Source: Microglena sp. YARC (Eukaryota; Chlorophyta; Chlorophyceae; Chlamydomonadales; Chlamydomonadaceae). From it: DNA of 64,000 nt. How positions within the stretch are numbered: the first letter of the stretch is position 1; each line of letters begins with the position of its first letter. Under the pieces are notes generated by a model. That model ran no database searches. It saw only the letters and a list, made by a program, of their open reading frames with translations, and was not told the origin of the DNA. Made by a program: the position numbers and the translations under genes. The DNA lies in the NCBI GenBank assembly GCA_022414725.1, contig CM039463.1, forward strand, positions 36,470,863 through 36,534,862, given 5' to 3'. Shown here piece by piece: positions 62,081 through 64,000 of the stretch.

Positions 62081-63190
62081 TATTTAGCGGCAATCTCCCA
62101 GAATGGATAGTTGTGATCCTGCCACATGATTGACAACATAGTGAGCATAGAGGATATGTGCTGGGAAGTGTGCAATAAAATAATTAACGGCAATCTCCCA
62201 GAGTGCACTGACGTAATCCTGCAAAATTATTAACATCATAGTGTGCATGTGTGCTGGGAAGTGTGCAATAAAATAATTAACGGCAATCTCCCAGAGTGCA
62301 CTGATGTAATCCTGCACAATAATTGACAACGTAGTGTGCATGCGTGCTGGAGAGTGTGCAATACAATATTTCACGGCAATCTCCCAGAATACATTGATGT
62401 AATCCTGGAAAATGATTGACAACGTAGTGTGCATGTGTGCTGGACAGTGTGCAATAAAATAATGAACGGCAATCTTCCAGAGTGCACTGATGTAATCCTG
62501 CACAATAATTGACAGCGTAGTGTGCATGTGTGCTGGAAAGTGTGCAATGAAATATTTATTGGTGATCTCCAAGAATGCATTGTTGTAATCTTGAAAAATG
62601 ATTGACAACGTAGCGTGCGTGGAGAGTATGTGCTGGAAAGTGTGCAATGAAATATTTATTCATGATCTCCCAGAATGGATTTATTTTATTTACCATGCAA
62701 AATGATTGACAATGTAGTGCGTATTTTTGATGGAAAGTGTGCAATACAATTTTCTGGGTGATATCCCAGAATGCATTGATGTAATCCAGCAAAATAATTG
62801 ACAACATAGTGCGCAAGGAGGATATGTGCTGGAAAGTGTGCAATGAAATATTTTACGGCAAGCTCCCAAAATGCATTGATGTAATAATGCAAAATGATTG
62901 AAAACTTAGTGCGCATGACAGATATGTGCTGGGAAGTGTGTTATAAAATATTTTACAGCAATCTCGCAGAATGCATTGATGTAATCCTGCAAAATAATTG
63001 ACAAAATAGTGTGCATGGAGAATATGTGCTGGGAAGTATGCAAAAAAAAAAATTGAACAGCAATCTCCCAGAATGTATTGATTTTACCAAGCAACACGAT
63101 TGACAACATAGTGCGCATGGAGGATATGTGCTAGGAAGTGTGCAATGAAATATTGATAGGCGACCTCCCAGGATGTTTTGATTTTACCAT
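62081..63190 (-). repeat. ~95-bp acceptor-side array, about 12 units
   Basis: On the minus strand each unit has CAATTATTxTGCAG, then GATTACATCAATGCATTCTG and GGAGATTGCC (DYINAFWEIA), followed by TTATTTTATTGCACACTTCC and CAGCACA. That is an acceptor plus the first 30 bases of the [10 protein letters not shown] exon. Confidence 0.92.
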
Positions 63191-64000
63191 GCAAAATGTT
63201 GTGCGGATTTGGATATGCATTGGGAAGTGCACAATAAAGTATAAGACGTCGCGACGTCTGGTGATGAACAAACACTGAGCCAGCCAACTCGTCGTGAAAA
63301 AGGAGGTAGAGACAAGTCAAGACAAGTTAAGACAGGTCAAGACGGGTTAAGACAGGTCAAGACGGGTGTAGACAGCGGCAATATGATATCATATGATGCC
63401 AGCAGTCTGGCTGGGCTTAAGTTGTCATTTATATACACTATGATTTGATGCAATTTGTATGAAATCATATGATATCGTTCTCACCTTTGGTCAACATCAT
63501 ACGATATCCCAGTCGAGGTAGCGCAGGCAGGGATTTTTTGCTCTAAATGGCCCTGAAAAGCTACTCAAGGCTTTAAAAGCTATAAAAAGCACTAAAGCGC
63601 TGTCCCTGTCTAAGGCCAAAAAACAAAGAGCTCGAAAAACCCACTTTCAGATTTTTAAAAAAAGCCCTGAATGTAGAAGGGTGGTACACAGAACCTCGTA
63701 CACATGCATGGTGAAAGTGACCATTACGAACAGGACCAAGCGGGTGTAGGTGATGCAGAAGATAGAATGTGTAGAAGTTTGTGATGCTTAGTAAACAACC
63801 ATCATGCAAGACCATCATGCAAGGTCATGGGTACTTATTAGTATTTCCCCATGGACATGCAGGTCTACAAGATCAATTTGAGATGGCCACCCCACCCAGC
63901 TCGCGAGAAACTTGACAATCACCAAAAAGGATTTAAAGATGCTCACGCATTACTCTTGTTTAGAAAGCACCCCGTCCTTTACTTTCAACCCCGACTTCAA
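63191..64000. other. DRC4 upstream intron, nothing recognised
   Basis: GACAAGTTAAGACAGGTCAA 10-11-bp repeats at 63,312-63,375, then palindromic ATATGATATCATATGAT sequence and unique DNA. No N-terminal DRC4 exon or other gene recognised. Confidence 0.5.

Noticed and set aside
63573..63818. Candidate N-terminal DRC4 exon
   Set aside because: The 81-codon frame shows no similarity to the Lys-rich N-terminus or the EERNYFQLER segment expected upstream of DKINAFWE.

Overview
This is a nuclear window from a repeat-rich, intron-containing eukaryote, most likely a flagellated green alga. The evidence is a plant-type UDP-arabinose 4-epimerase, a ciliary nexin-dynein regulatory complex subunit (DRC4/GAS8), canonical GT-AG introns with matching phases, and plant-type TTTAGGG-like repeats. 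A prasinophyte with a large repetitive genome would fit, but the exact lineage is inference. There is no operon, rRNA, tRNA or CRISPR that I can support.

Layout. (1) About 1-41,064, plus strand: UDP-arabinose 4-epimerase (UXE). The first exon (Rossmann fold) is off the left edge. Exons lie near 127 (end), at 2619-2713, 5498-5634, 7677-7750, 10349-10523, about 13.7/15.6 kb, and a terminal exon present three times (19.25, 25.0 and 40.9 kb). Nearly every intron is filled with tandem arrays whose unit contains a truncated copy of the neighbouring exon end plus its splice site. (2) 26.0-28.0, 32.6-35.5 and 41.9-46.1 kb, minus strand: three copies (A, B, C) of an unrecognised secreted repeat-protein gene. 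Each has a 76-bp signal-peptide exon, a 25-nt micro-exon motif and a repeat-coding exon. Their flanks form a segmental duplication (A about 27.1-31.9, B about 32.9-40.0, C about 45.2-48.9 kb), with a partial fourth copy D at 54.1-55.2 kb. (3) 48.9-54.1 kb, minus strand: a decayed LINE-type retrotransposon (RT, RNase H, C-terminal Cys/His region), flanked by a 1.1-1.2 kb direct duplication. (4) 55.9-64.0 kb, minus strand: DRC4/GAS8, whose last four coding exons are intact and in phase.

Quality. 19498-20507 is an N gap. Sequence at roughly 10.7-19.5 and 20.5-27.1 kb carries many single-base indels between repeat units, unlike the rest, so it looks like unpolished long-read sequence. What follows the gap restarts an earlier part of the UXE gene, so a false duplication is likely.

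The most unusual signal is the exon-boundary array architecture, seen in three unrelated genes on both strands. Acceptor-side exon fragments are repeated upstream of an exon and donor-side fragments downstream, so dozens of decoy splice sites surround each real exon. The three paralogous blocks also give natural empty sites that define two small DNA transposons with target-site duplications, and they show a 1.6-kb ATC expansion in one copy only.
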